From Calonectria ilicicola (lineage: Eukaryota > Ascomycota > Sordariomycetes > Hypocreales > Nectriaceae), in the NCBI GenBank assembly GCA_020809705.1, contig CP085835.1, positions 3,844,001-3,908,000 on the forward strand: DNA of 64,000 nucleotides, read 5' to 3'. Shown piece by piece: positions 33,907 through 47,201 of the stretch (within the stretch, counting starts at the first letter, position 1; each line of letters begins with the position of its first letter). Position numbers and translations under genes: made by a program. The notes below the pieces were generated by a model. The model searched no databases, was not told where the DNA came from, and worked only from the letters and a program-made list of their open reading frames with translations.

Positions 33907-33945
33907 CGATAACTGCTACAGGCAGGTGGGCTTAGGTTCGATTCC
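33876..33945 (+). promoter_or_regulatory. tRNA-like RNA polymerase III boxes spanning the repeat/interior junction
   Basis: TGGTACAGCGG (33876-33886) fits the A-box consensus TRGYNNARNNG, and GGTTCGATTCC (33935-33945) fits the B-box exactly. They are 59 bases apart start to start, within the range seen in tRNA genes. A hairpin (AGC-C-GTTA, loop CACGA, TAAC-T-GCT) straddles the end of the left repeat. A full cloverleaf cannot be folded convincingly, so this is tRNA-derived or tRNA-like, not a tRNA gene. TTTT follows the B-box closely and could terminate a transcript. The right repeat carries only the A-box (34230-34240). Confidence 0.5.
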
Positions 33946-34125
33946 CGGTTTTGAGGGTTTTTACCGCGGAAGCCCGTTCCGGCCTGCTTACAAAGGGACC
34001 CACTTTTCTCGCAAGCTAGGGCAGCTTGGGGCCTCTTTGGGGGTTGATAACAGACCAACGGAAAAAGGTTAATCCGGCCCGTGGACCTTACAGCTCGGGA
34101 CTAGCTGTTTGGGAGGGGAGCATCG

Positions 34126-34260
34126 TGTTATGACCTGGCCTGCGGGCACAGGGCTTACAGGGCTCTTAGGTGCTGTTAGGTGCTGCGATAATTGCCGCAA
34201 TAGCAGTTATTGACCAATCTTTTGCCCTATGGTACAGCGGTCAACAGCACAGCCGTTACA
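34126..34260 (+). repeat. Right terminal repeat of the miniature element
   Basis: 135 bases, identical to the left repeat. It is preceded by the purine tract GGGAGGGGAG (34111-34120) and followed by the GTAAG target duplication. Confidence 0.95.
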
Positions 34261-37200
34261 GTAAGGATAAAGATATTAATAAAATTCTAAGATCCCTGGC
34301 CCTGGAACCCTTCTTAGGAAAAGCTGCCAATATAGTCCTCTTCCTTACCTAAATAAAGGAATACTTTTATTTTTTCCTAATATAATTTATAATCTTTGAA
34401 GCCTAGGTATTATATACTAAAACCCTTCTTTAAGGGGATATAGAAGTATAATTTAAATTTATTATAAGAGATTATTTAGAAAATGAGGATAATATTAATT
34501 AAAATAAAAAGATTTAAAAGATTTTTAAAGATTAGGAATATTTTAAAATTATTATTAAAAATAATTTTAATATAATTAATATAAAATAATAAATTATAAA
34601 TTAATTATATAAATTTAAATAAATAAAATCTTATAATTAATATTTAACTAAGTTTAAAAGAATTATAATATAAATAGTCTAAGATGATAATATACTAATG
34701 GAACTTTATTATAAAGGTTTAAAGAGTAAAGTTAAAGATAAAATCTATAAGAAAGATTGGTTAAAAAAACTCTTAAAGTATATTAAAAGTACTATTAAAA
34801 TTAATAAAAGATAATTTAATTAATATAAAGAATGTACTTAAGATAATAAAACCTTATATATTTTAAATAAAAAAAAATCTAGAATAAGTAATAAAGTATT
34901 ATATATAGGATTTATTTAGAATTAATAGAACTTAATATTACTTAAGGTTATAATAAAAGTAAGATTATCTGCTTTAATTATAGAAAGAAAGGATATAAAT
35001 CTTTTGAATATTATTCTTTGAAAATAAGAAATTAGTTTAAATTTGTACTAGAAGGATAAAAATAACTTAATATTATAAAAACTTAATAAATCTTGGTATT
35101 AGAAGGAAAAGAGGATATTATAAGAAAAGTTATTTTTATTATTATTAAGAAATATAAATTAATTATTATAGTTAAGTAATATATAGAAGATTATAAGTTA
35201 TATAAGGTAAAGCTTATCTTATAATAAGAAATTAATAAAACTATCTAAAAAGCATAATTAATCTAATAAGAAGGCTAATCCTACCTTCCTTACAAATGGC
35301 TAGAATAAGCTAAGAAGATAGAAATCTTTATATTCATTCTAGATATATATACTAATAAAGTACTAGTATAGTGAGATATCTGCACTTATAATAAAAATAG
35401 AAATAGGAAATAGATAACTAGTATTAAAAGAATAACCTAATAAGTTAAGGAACCCTTATAGGATAAAGATAAAGTCTTTCTACTTATATAAAGTAAATAG
35501 TAATTAGAAAATCATAATCCTTAATTTATTTAATATTAAGAGAATAATTTTAAATTAAATATAATATATAAAAAATATAAGAATATCTTATAGATAAGCT
35601 ATTATAATTATAATTACCTCTAATATATAAAATAAAAATAATATATAATATACTTCCCTATTAGGATAAAAGATATAATTATTTACTATACTTATAGAAA
35701 ATACTTTAACTAATATAAAGTAATAGAAAGAAACCCTTATTACTAGTTTATTATATTAGAATCAGGTAAGCCTAAGTTCCCCAATTATAGTGAATTACTT
35801 TAGAATAAATATTAAAACCTTAAATATAATATTTATATAATAAATAAAATAATAGCTTAGTATTAAATAAAACTAAAAAACAAGTAAAGCCTTCTATAGA
35901 AGAGCAGTAAAAGCAGCTAGGGCAATAACCTCTAGAATTACTAAAAGAACTTCTTAAAAAGCTCTATACTTTATAATTAAAAAGCAACTTTAATAATAAT
36001 TAAAAATAAAAATAAGAATTAAAAGGAAGTAATATAATATTATAGTAAATAGTAAAGCTAAGTAGAATTATATAAATCCTTAAGTAATTAATTAATTTTA
36101 ACTACTATAGATAACAAAAGTCAATCTATATAAAATTATTAATATAAAAGGAACCCCTTTTAACTATAATAATAATATTATAAATAAAAAGATTAATTAC
36201 CTAAAAGTCTTTATTAAAGGAAAAAACTAAAGAATAACCTTTAATATTATTAATATTAGATAATATAATCTAGTTTTAAGGTACCTATAGTTATATTAAT
36301 ATAATCTTAATATCTATTAGTATATTAGCTAGGTGTAAATATTTAAAGAGTATAATATAATTAATAATATTTTTATAAAATATAATAAGAGATCTTAAAC
36401 TTCTAGCTCTAATTAAGCAAGAGATATAAGCAAAGAAGAATCTTTATTATTTAAAGAAATAAAATATAAATATAAGAATAATTAGAAAAGGTAAAGATAA
36501 TAAATAATTATTTACCTTAGAATATAATTCTAATAAATTAATAAAAGCTTTAAAAAAATAAAAATTAAAATAAAAATAGATAAATTATATAATATACTCT
36601 TATAGTACTAAATCTATAAAAAGCTTTTTATAAAAGAATTAAATATTAAATTATTTAAGTTTAATTAATAAGATTATAAAATTGTCCTTAAAAATAGATC
36701 TAACACCTAATTTTACCCTATTTATAATCTTAATTAAATTAAGCTTAATATTTTAAAGGAATATATTTAAGATATACTTAAAAAGGGATATATTTATATT
36801 TTAAACTCTAAAGCTAATTACTTTATTATATTTGTGCTTAAGAAAAACAAGAAGCTATACCTTATTATAGATTACTAATAGCTTAATAATATTATTATTA
36901 AAGATTATATTTTATTACTACTAATTAATAAAATAAAAGATTACCTTTATAAAGCTAATATCTTTATTACATTAGATCTTAAAGGAGTATATAATCTTAT
37001 TTATATTAAAGAAGGATATAAATAGAAAATTACTTTCTAAACTAAATTTAAATTATTTAAATATCTAATTATACTTTTTAAATTTATAAATATACTAACA
37101 TTATTCTAGCAAATAATAACTAATATATTACAAGAATATTTAAATATCTTTATTATCTACTACTTAGATAATATCCTTATTTTCTCCAAAAATGAAGAAG

Positions 37201-40148
37201 AATATAAAGAATATGTTTATAAGGTCTTAAAAGCCCTCTAAGATACCAAACTCTTAATTAAATTAAAAAAAGTAAGTTCTATATTTAAAAAGTAGAATTT
37301 CTAGGATATATTATTAGCTTTAATAAAATTTATATAGATTTAAAAAAGTTGCTATAGTAAAAGATTAGAAGGAATCTACTAATATAAAGGAAATATAAGC
37401 TTTCCTTAGATTTACTAATTATTATTAAAGATTTATTAAAGGATTTAATAAAATTGCCTTAAGTATAATAGAACTAATTAAGAAAGGAATTATCTTTTAA
37501 TAAAAAAATAAAGCATAATAATTATTTAAAGCTATAAAAAATGCTATTTTAGAAAAACCTATCCTTACAATATTTAACCCTAATAAGCCTATAGAGCTAG
37601 AAATCAATACATCAGACTTCACCTTAGAGGCCTAGATTAGATAATAAGATAAATAAGGAAATCTATATCCTATAGTATTTTATTTATATAAATTATATAG
37701 CCCTAAGCTAAATTACTTAATCTATAATAAAGAATTCCTTATTATTATTAATACTTTTAAAGAATTCTAATAATATCTTTTAAAAAGTAATTATAAAATT
37801 ATAATATATATTAATTATAAAAATATTACTTATTTTATAATTACTTAAAAACTTAATAAAAGATAACTATAATATATAAAATACCTATCCAAATTTAATT
37901 ACCAAATTATCTATATTAAAAAAACTAAAAACAGCTATATTAATATAATTAGCCACTAATCTAATTATAATACAAAAAAACCAAAAATATAAAAAAAACT
38001 ATTAATCTATAATACCAATAAAGGCCTAGAATAAGCCTTAATTAATAAAATAATAATAGAAATAAAGAAAATAATTACTACTATAAGAATAAAAGGATTA
38101 TTATATATAATTAGAACCATTACTATAGAAATACTAATATAATAAGTGGAATAAGGCAATCTACTATTAAGAAAAATTGAAGAATATAATCTAATACTTT
38201 TAGAAAAAGAAAAAATAGATTACCTATAAGTGCTAGAGGAATATTAAATAAAACTAATAAAGGATATCTATAAATACCCTTTATATAATTATAAAGGTAT
38301 TAATAAAACCCTTAAATAAGTTAAATAAATATTTTTCTTTATTAAAATAAAAAAGAAAGTTAAATAAGTATGTAAGGAATGTAGCCTATGCTAATACTTT
38401 AAAAAACTAAGATATAAACTATATAGATTATTGCAATTATTCTTTATTATATAATGATTATAGGATTTAATTATAATAGACTTTATTACTAACCTTCTTT
38501 TATTAGTAGACCTTATTATAGAAGTATACTATAATAGTATTTTTATTATTATTAATTATTTTATAAAAGTAATATATTATCTTTTTTATAATAAAGTAAT
38601 AAAAGAAGAATAATTTACTTATTTTTTCTTTTAATATATAATTACTATATATAGCTTATTAATCAAAATTATATTAGATAGAGGATAACTATTTACATTT
38701 AAGTTTTAGTAAAGCCTAATATTCTTAATAGGGTTAAATTATAAGTTAAGTATAGCCTTCTACCTTTAAATAAATAGATAAATTGAATAATAAAATTAAG
38801 AAATTAAGTAATATCTATAATATTATATTAATTATAAGTAAATTAATTAGGTAGAAAAGTTATTTATTATATAATTAGTATATAATATATCTTATAATTA
38901 TAGTATTAAAATAATATTAATAAAAGCTAATTTTAGCTTTATATTAAATACTTACTAAGCCCCCTTAGAAGGCATAATCCAAGCAAAAGTAATAATTAAG
39001 TTAGATAATCTAAGAAAATTATATAAAGAAATAAAGATTGAATTTAAATTTATTTATAATATTATAAAAAGATATTATAATCTTAAAAGGCTAAAAGGAC
39101 TAATCTTTTTAAAGGGAGATATGGTCTACCTAGCAATAAAAAATCTTATAATAAAAAGATAAAATAAAAAAATCAACTTTATATAGATTAGACTATACCT
39201 AATTAAAAGAAAAATATTAGAAAATAACTACAAGCTTAATCTCCTAGATAATATTAAAGTTTACTCTATCTTCTATATTTTACTACTAGAACCTAATAAT
39301 AATATCTAAGTTAATATAGGACCTAGCTATGAACTATAAATAAAAAACCTAGAAGATTAATAAAAAGTTGAAAAAATCTTATAAAGAAAAAAGAAGATAA
39401 GAAATTTAAAATTAAATAGAAAGGCTATAAAGAAATAACTTAGGAGCCTGCTAAATACCTTATATATTATTTAAAGATATTAAAAATATTTCTTTAAAAG
39501 AAGCAAAAAGAAAATCTATAGCATTCCAATTAATAGTATCTAAAGTCTCTAGAGCCTGCATATTAATTATTACTTCTAACTCTACCTAATCTACATTATC
39601 TAAATTATTTATAAATAATAAACCATAATGAACTATTTTCTTATTATAAGACTTTAATAAATACTTCTACTTTTATAAATATATTAAATAAATAAAAACC
39701 TTATTTAGCTTTACTTAAGTAGCTAGTATCTTCTTCTTAGCTTGCTCTTTTACTTTATCTAGATAATTGGACTTCTTACTTAGTTTAATTACTATTATAC
39801 TTATTAATTATAAAAATATTATAAAAATAAAAATCTCTTATAAGAATCTATTGCTGCCTCTAATGTATTATAAGAATGACCTTAATATATATACTCCTTA
39901 TAATGAGATAATTGAGCTACTATCTAGTAGCAAAAACCCCTGGAAGAACAAAAAGAATAAGGCATAATATTATAGCTAAATAAAGTAATATTCTTAATAA
40001 GATAAAATTAGTGATAAGCGGATTTGCTAGATATACTATTAGTATTAGAAAAATAATAGTTATAAGTCTAAGTTGACCTACTTTAAATAAAACAGTACTA
40101 AGGTTATATATATGGTCTTAAGGATAAGAGCTAATAGAGGAGGGATAT

Positions 40149-40539
40149 TGTATTATGATCTATGCTATAATGAGGGCGGTTAGACTCGGTAGAATAAAGA
40201 TAGACCTACCTACCTTAAACTATAATTACTATATATATATAATTATTATTATAATTAGGATATAATTATTATAATTGCTATTATAATTATTAAAATAATT
40301 ATTATAATATTTAATAATTGTATATTAAGCTTAGAAGTATATAGATGAGTTAAAGCTAATTGTAAGGAATAATCTTGATTAGCTTTTAATATAATTTGGT
40401 TATTTTAATTACAATTAACTATTACTTAATATAATACTTCTATTACTTTATTTCACTATAATACATTTAACCATCCTGTTAATAATAAATCCTTTGTTTT
40501 GATTGGTTTATTAAGTTGGGAATTGACCAGATTGTTATA
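40149..40539 (+). repeat. C1 right LTR
   Basis: Starts TGTATTATGATCTATGC, matching the left LTR apart from RIP-type changes and a 2-base difference, and ends ACCAGATTGTTATA. The final ~100 bases are only lightly mutated. TTTAT follows. Confidence 0.85.
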
Positions 40540-40704
40540 TTTATATTAGTTTAAGATTAAATCCTTTAATAATAATATATTAAAAATAAGTAATAATAAA
40601 TTAAAATATAATATTAATAAGTATAAATAAAACTATTATATATATTTATAAATAAAAGAAAGAAATCTTAAATTATTATATTAAAATTATATGGAGACTA
40701 GTTG

Positions 40705-41103
40705 TGTTATGACCCAAACACCTAAAGGCGGTAACCATAGGCAGAACCCCAACCAATCATAACAAAACTACCCTAGACCCACATAACCAGCCAATAAGAG
40801 TAAAGTCGAATAGCCTCTATTTGATATTACTAAGGATTATAATAAATATTATTGAACCAACTTTGTTTGATTATTATAATAATAGAACCCTAGATATAGT
40901 AGTATATAGACAGATCAGGTCCTACTGTAAGGAATAGAATTAATTAGCTTTTAATATAATTTAATTACCTTAATTATAATTAATTATTATTTAATATAAT
41001 ACTTCCATTGCTTTATTTACTATAATACATCTAATTATCCTATTAATAATAAATCCTTTATTCTAATTAGTTTATTAAGTTAAGAATTAATTAAATTATT
41101 ATA
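40705..41103 (+). repeat. Element B left LTR (399 bp)
   Basis: Begins TGTTATGACCCAAACACC and ends TTATTATA. The first ~230 bases differ from the C1 LTR, while the last ~160 bases match it closely. Confidence 0.88.
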
Positions 41104-44100
41104 TATTAAAAGCTCTTATTTAATTAATTATCTATATTAACAATTAAGTAATAATAATATTTAGAAAGAACCTTGCTACTATTACTTCTTCTAGTAATAC
41201 TAAGTTAACTATAGAATTATAGCAAGTTAAGAAGAAACTTATGAATATATAAGTCTAGCTTAAAGTAAAAGAAGCCAGAACTATTATAATTAAAGAAAGT
41301 AAAAGTAAGGATATTAATGAAATCCTAAGACCCCTAGCCCTAGAATCCTTTCTAAGAAAAGTTGCTGATGTAGTTCCTTTCCTTACCTGAATAAAAGGAT
41401 ATTTTTGCTTCTTTTTAATCTAACTTACAACTTCTAAAGCCTAAGTATTATATACTAAAACCCTTCTTTAAGGAGATATAAGAGTATGGTTTAAATCTAT
41501 TATAAGGGATTATTTGGAAAATAAGGATAATACTAACTAAATTAAAGAAACTCAAGAAATCTTTAAAGATTAGGAAAATTTTGAGATTGCTATTAAAAAT
41601 AACTTTAGTATAATTAATATAAAGTAATAAGTTATAAATCAATTATATAAGCTTAAATAAATAAAATCTTATAGCTAATATTTAACTAAGTTTAAAAAAA
41701 TTATAATATAAATAGCCTAAAATAATAATATACTAATAGAACTTTATTATAAAGGCTTAAAGAGCAAAATCAAGAATAAAATCTATAAAAAAAACTAACT
41801 AGAAAAACTCTTAAAGTATATCAAAAGTACTATCAAGATTAACAAAAGACAATTTAACTAATATAAAGAATATACCTAAAATAATAAAAACTTATATATC
41901 CTAAATAAAGAAAAAACCTAGAATAAGCAGTAAAATACTATATATAGGACTTATTTAGGACCAATAGAACTTAATATTATCTAGAATTATAATAAAAGTA
42001 AGATTACTTACTTAAATTATAGAAAGAAAAAATATAAATCCTTCAAATACTACTCTTTAAAAATAAAAAATCAATTTAAACTTATACTAGAAGAATAAAA
42101 ATAACCTAATATTATAAAAACTTAATAAACCTTAGTACTAGAAGGAAAAAGAATATTACAAGAAAAGTTATTTTTATTATTATTAGAAAATATAAATTAA
42201 TTACTATAATTAAGTAATATATAAAAAATTATAAATTATATAAAATAAAACTTACTTTATAATAAAAAATTAATAAAGTTATCTAAAAAGTATAATTAAT
42301 TTAATAAAAAGGCTAATCTTATCTTCCCTATAAATAATTAAAACAAGCCAAGAAGATAGAAATCTTTATATCTATTCTAGATATATATACTAATAAAGCA
42401 CTAGCATAGTAGGATACCTACACTTATAATAAAAATAAAAATAAGAAATAGATAATTAATATTAAAAAAATAACCCAATAAATCAAGAAACCCTTATAAA
42501 ATAAAAATAAAGTCTTCCTATTTATATAAAATAAATAGTAATTAGGAAATCATAATCTTTAATTTATCTAATATAAGAAGAATAACCTTAGATTAAATAT
42601 AATATATAAAGAATATAAAAATATCTTATAAGTAAATTATTATAACTATAACTACCTTTAATATATAAAGTAAAAATAATATATAGTATACTTTCTTATT
42701 AAAGTAAAAAATATAATTATTTATTATACCTATAAAAAATACTTTAACTAATATAAAATAATAGAAAGAAACCTTTACTATTAATTTACTATATTAAAAC
42801 TAAATAAGCCTAAGTTCTTTAATTATAGTAAGTTACTTTAGAATAAATATTAAGATTTTAAATATAATATTTATATAATAGATAAAGTAATAATTTAATA
42901 TTGAATAAAATTAAAAAATAAGTAAAGCCTTTTATAAAAAAGTAATAAAAGTAGTTAGAGTAATAATCCCTGGAGTTATTAAAAGAACTTCTTAAAAAGC
43001 TTTATATTTTATAATTAAAGAGTAATCTTGATAATAATTAGAAATAAAAGTAAGGATTAAAAGGAAGTAATGTAATACTATAGTAGATAGTGGAGTTAAG
43101 TAAAATTATATAAATCCTTAAATAATTAATAAACTTTAATTATTATAAATAATAAAAGTTAATTTATATAAAATTATTAATATAGAAGAAATACCCTTTA
43201 AATATAATAATAATATTATAGATAAGAAGATTAATTACCTAAAAGTCTTTATTAAAGGAAAGAACTAAGAAATAATCTTTAATATTATTAATATTAGATA
43301 ATATAATCTAATTTTAAAGTATTTATAATTATACCAATATAACCCTAATATCTGCTAGTATACTAGCTAAGTGTAAATACCTAAGAAGTATAATATAGCT
43401 AGTAATATTTCTATAAATCTAACTAAAAGATCTTAAACTTCTAGCCCTAATTAAGTAGAAGATATAAGTAAAGAAGAATCTTTATTACTTAAAGAAATAA
43501 AATATAAATATAAGAATGATTAAAAAAGGTAATAATAATAGATTATTATATATCTTAGAATATAATTCTAATAAATTAATAAAAGCCTTAAAAAATAAAG
43601 GCTAAAGTAGAAACAGATAGACTATACAATATACTCCTATAATACTAAATCTATAAAAAGCTTTTTATAAAAGAACTAGATACTAAACTATTTAAGTTTA
43701 GTTAATAGGATTATAAAATCATTCTTAAAGATAAATCTAATATCTAATTTTACCTTATTTATAATCTTAATTAAATTAAGCTTAATATTTTAAAGGAATA
43801 TATTTAAGATATATTTAAAAAAAGATATATTTATATTTTAAACTCTAAAGTTAATTACTTTATTATATTTATATTTAAGAAAAATAGAAAGCTATATCTT
43901 ATTATAAATTACTAATAATTTAATAATATTATTATTAAAGATTATACTTTATTATTACTAATTAATAAAATAAAGGATTACCTTTATAAAGCTAATATCT
44001 TTATTATACTAGATCTTAAAGGAGTATATAATTTTATTTATATTAAAAAGAATATAAATAAAAAACTACTTTCTAAACTAAATTTAGATTATTTAAATAC

Positions 44101-47100
44101 CTAGTTATACCTTTTAGACTTATAAATACACCAGTATTATTCTAGTAAATGATAACTAATGTATTATAGGAATACTTAGATATTTTTATTGTTTACTATC
44201 TAGATAATATCCTTATTTTCTCTAAAAATAAAGAAAAATATAAAAAATATATTTATAAGATTTTAAAAGCCCTCCAAAATATCAAATTTTTAATTAAATT
44301 AAAAAAAGTAAATTTTATATTTAAAAAATAGAATTTTTAGAATATATTATTAGCCTTAATGAAATTTACATAGATCTAAAGAAAGTTATTATAGTAAAAG
44401 ATTAGAAGGAATCTATTAATATGAAGGAAGTATAAGCCTTCTTTAGATTTACTAATTATTATTGAAGATTTATTAAAAGATTTAATAAAATTATCTTAAG
44501 TATAATAGAATTAATTAAAAAGGAATTACCTTTTAATAAGGAAATAAAGCATAATAATCATTCAAAGCTATAAAAAATGCTATTTTAAAAGAACCTATCC
44601 TTACAATATTTAACCCTAATAAGCCTATAGAGCTAGAAACTAATATATTAGACTTCATCTTAAAGGCCTAGATCAGATAACAAGATAAATAAGAAAATCT
44701 ATATCCTATAGCATTTTACTTATATAAATTATATAGCCCTAAACTAAACTACTTAATCTATAATAAAGAATTTCTTATTATTATTAATACTTTTAAAAAA
44801 TTTTAATAATATCTTTTAAAAAATAATTATAAAATTATAATATATATTAATTATAAAAATATTACTTATTTTATAATTATTTAAAAACTTAATAAAAAGT
44901 AATTATAATATATAGAATACTTATTTAAATTTAACTATTAAATTATCTATATTAAAAAAACTGAAAATAACTGTGCTAATATAATCAGCTACTGATCCAA
45001 CTATAATATAAAAAAACCAAAAATATAAAAAAAACTATTAATCTATAATACTAATAGAGGCCTAGAATAAGCCTTAATTAATAAAATAATAATAGAAATA
45101 AAGAAAATAATTACCACTATAAAAATAGGAGGATTACTATATATAACTAGAATCACTACTATAGAAATACTAATATAATAAGTGGAATAAAGTAATCTAC
45201 TATTAAAAAAATCAAAGAATATAATCTAGCACTTTTAGAAGAAGAAAAAACAAACTACCTATAAGTACTAAAGGAATATCAAATAGAACTAATAAAGGAT
45301 ATTTATAAATACCCTTTATATAATTATAAAGATATTAATAAAATCCTTAAATAAATTAAATAGATATTTTCCTTTACTAAAATAAAAAAGAAAGTTAAAT
45401 AAGTATATAAAAAATATAGCCTATATTAATACTTTAAAAAATTAAAATATAAACTATATAGATTATTATAATTATCTTCTATTATATAATAATTATAAGA
45501 CTTAATTATAATAAACTTCATTACTAACCTTCCCTTATTAATAGACCTTACTATAAAAGTATACTATAATAGTATTTTTATTATTATTAATCACTTTATA
45601 AAAGTAATATATTATTTTTTTTATAATAAAGTAATAAAAGAAAAATAATTTACCTATTTTTTCTTTTAATATATAATTACTATATATAGCCTACTAACTA
45701 AAATTATATTAGATAGAGGATAACTATTTATATCTAAGTTTTAATAAAGCCTAATATCCTTAATAAAGTTAAACCATAAGCTAAGTATAGCCTTCTACTT
45801 TTAAACAAATAAACAAATTAAATACTAAAATTAGGAAATTAAGTAATATTTATAATATTATATTAATTATAAGTAAATTAATTAAGTAGAAAAATTATTT
45901 ATTATATAATTAATATATAATATATCTTATAATTATAATATTAAAATAATACTAATAAAAGCTAATTTTAGTTTTATACTGAACACTTACTAAGCCCCTT
46001 TAGAAGGTATAATCTAAGTAAAAGTAATAATTAAGTTAAATAATTTAAGAAAATTATATAAAGAAATAAAGATAGAATTTAAGTTTATTTATAATATAAT
46101 AAAAAAATATTATAATCTAAAAAGATTAAAGGGACTATCCTTCTTAAAGGGAGATATAATCTACCTAGTAATAAAAAATCTTATAATAAAAAGATAAAAT
46201 AAAAAAATTAACTTTATATAGATTAGATTATATTCTATTAAAAGAAAAATATTAGAAAATAACTATAAACTCAACCTTCTAGATAATATTAAAGTTCACC
46301 CTATCTTCTATATTTTACTACTAGAACCTAGTAATAGTATCTAAGTTAATATAAGATTTAATTATAAATTATAAATAGAAAATCTAGAAGATTAATAAAA
46401 AATTAAAAAAATCCTATAAAGAAGAAAAAAGATAGAAAATTCAAAATTAAATAGAAAGACTATAAAGAAATAATCTAGGAATTTGCTAAATACCTTATAT
46501 ATTACTTAAAAATATTAAAAGCATTTTTTTAAAATTAATATAAAGGAAATTAGGTAAATTGCTCTAATTAATAACCCTATAATCCTTAAATAATTATACC
46601 TTTAATAATATTAATATCTTAGTATACTCCTTTTCTTCTAATTTATCTAAATCCTTATAATCCTAAGAAATTATCTCCTTTACCTTCTTATATAAATAAT
46701 ACTCCTAAATATATAAATATTACAATTAAATTAGAGTACTTATTAAATCTACCTTAATCTTCTTTTTCTCCCTATTAATTTAATTCTTCTTATAAAAAAC
46801 CTACTTAATTAAAAAGAAATAAATATATAAAAGTAAAAGGAAGAATATACTTATAAGCCTAAGTAAAAATATCTCCAAAATCATAGCTAGAATATTTATT
46901 CTTTATATAAAATTTATAATAGCTTTTTCCCTTAATTATAACATAGAATAACTACCTAATATAAAAATAAACTAAATAATAAAATATCTTAAAACCAAAT
47001 TTATTAATTAATTTAATAATATCCTTTTAATAAGCTTTAATTACCTTAAAATAAGGCATAATCTTAGTAATATAATCTAATATTCTATTAATACCTAGAT

Positions 47101-47201
47101 TATAAGAAGATAAAAAGAGAAAAAATATATAATAATTATAAATAAAGAAACTAGCTTATTTACCTAGCCTTAGGATAAGACCAACAAGAGAGAAAGTATT
47201 A

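Larger units (their letters stand above)
33772..34260 (+). mobile_element. 489-bp terminal-repeat miniature element (TRIM-like), not RIP-mutated
   Basis: Two identical 135-base direct repeats (33772-33906 and 34126-34260) flank a 219-base interior, and GTAAG is duplicated on both sides (33767-33771 and 34261-34265). The repeats begin TGTTATGACC and end CCGTTACA, the same ends as the LTRs of Gypsy elements C1 and B. A polypurine tract GGGAGGGGAG lies just before the right repeat. There is no coding capacity. The element is GC-normal, whereas everything around it is severely AT-shifted, so it either arrived after the mutation or is too short to be targeted. All these traits fit a terminal-repeat retrotransposon in miniature mobilised by the Gypsy family here. 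Interior A- and B-box-like sequences are listed separately. Confidence 0.88.
33183..40539 (+). mobile_element. Gypsy-type LTR retrotransposon C1
   Basis: The element is inserted in Copia unit A1 with a TTTAT duplication (33178-33182 and 40540-40544). Net of the nested miniature element it is about 6.9 kb with ~390-base LTRs. On the plus strand a decayed zinc knuckle is visible near 34975-35010. The reverse transcriptase lies near 36850-37260, with the YLDD box changed to YLDN by mutation (about 37158-37172). An RNase H segment beginning LEINTSDF lies near 37605, an integrase core near 38450-38720, and a late SIFYILLLEP-like segment near 39270 before a possible chromodomain. The Pol order RT-RNaseH-IN is that of Gypsy (Metaviridae). 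A purine tract, AGAGGAGGGATA, precedes the right LTR. Confidence 0.85.
27096..40689 (+). mobile_element. Copia-type unit A1, internal region (interrupted by Gypsy element C1)
   Basis: The internal region lies at 27096-33182 and 40545-40689, split by C1. It is read on the plus strand. Despite stops, polymerase motifs of the Copia (Pseudoviridae) order can be followed. A reverse transcriptase segment near 31220-31420 shows ALYGFRD, then EPCLFY and an FxxNNILVLYY box in place of the usual VDDI. A segment near 31700-31830 reads like the conserved RPDL...SYFLTNPS. The RNase H end near 32260-32290 reads MPTNRLTK. Gag and integrase must lie at about 27300-30400 but are too decayed to delimit. The 3' tail of about 260 bases present before LTR 3 is missing here. 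Confidence 0.8.

Noticed and set aside
33873..34072. Open frames on both strands inside the miniature element
   Set aside because: They fall wholly within the terminal repeat and tRNA-like interior, have no protein-like features and would not be conserved with the repeat structure.
33772..34260. A small tandem duplication instead of a mobile element
   Set aside because: The direct repeats have TG...CA ends, are preceded by a purine tract and are flanked by a GTAAG duplication at a site that reads through in the homologous element B.
39767..39967. Short open frames within the AT-rich Gypsy and Copia interiors (also 41448-41642 and 48023-48211)
   Set aside because: They are chance gaps between stops in RIP-mutated DNA, rich in Ile/Lys/Asn/Leu, and not in frame with recognisable polymerase motifs over their length.
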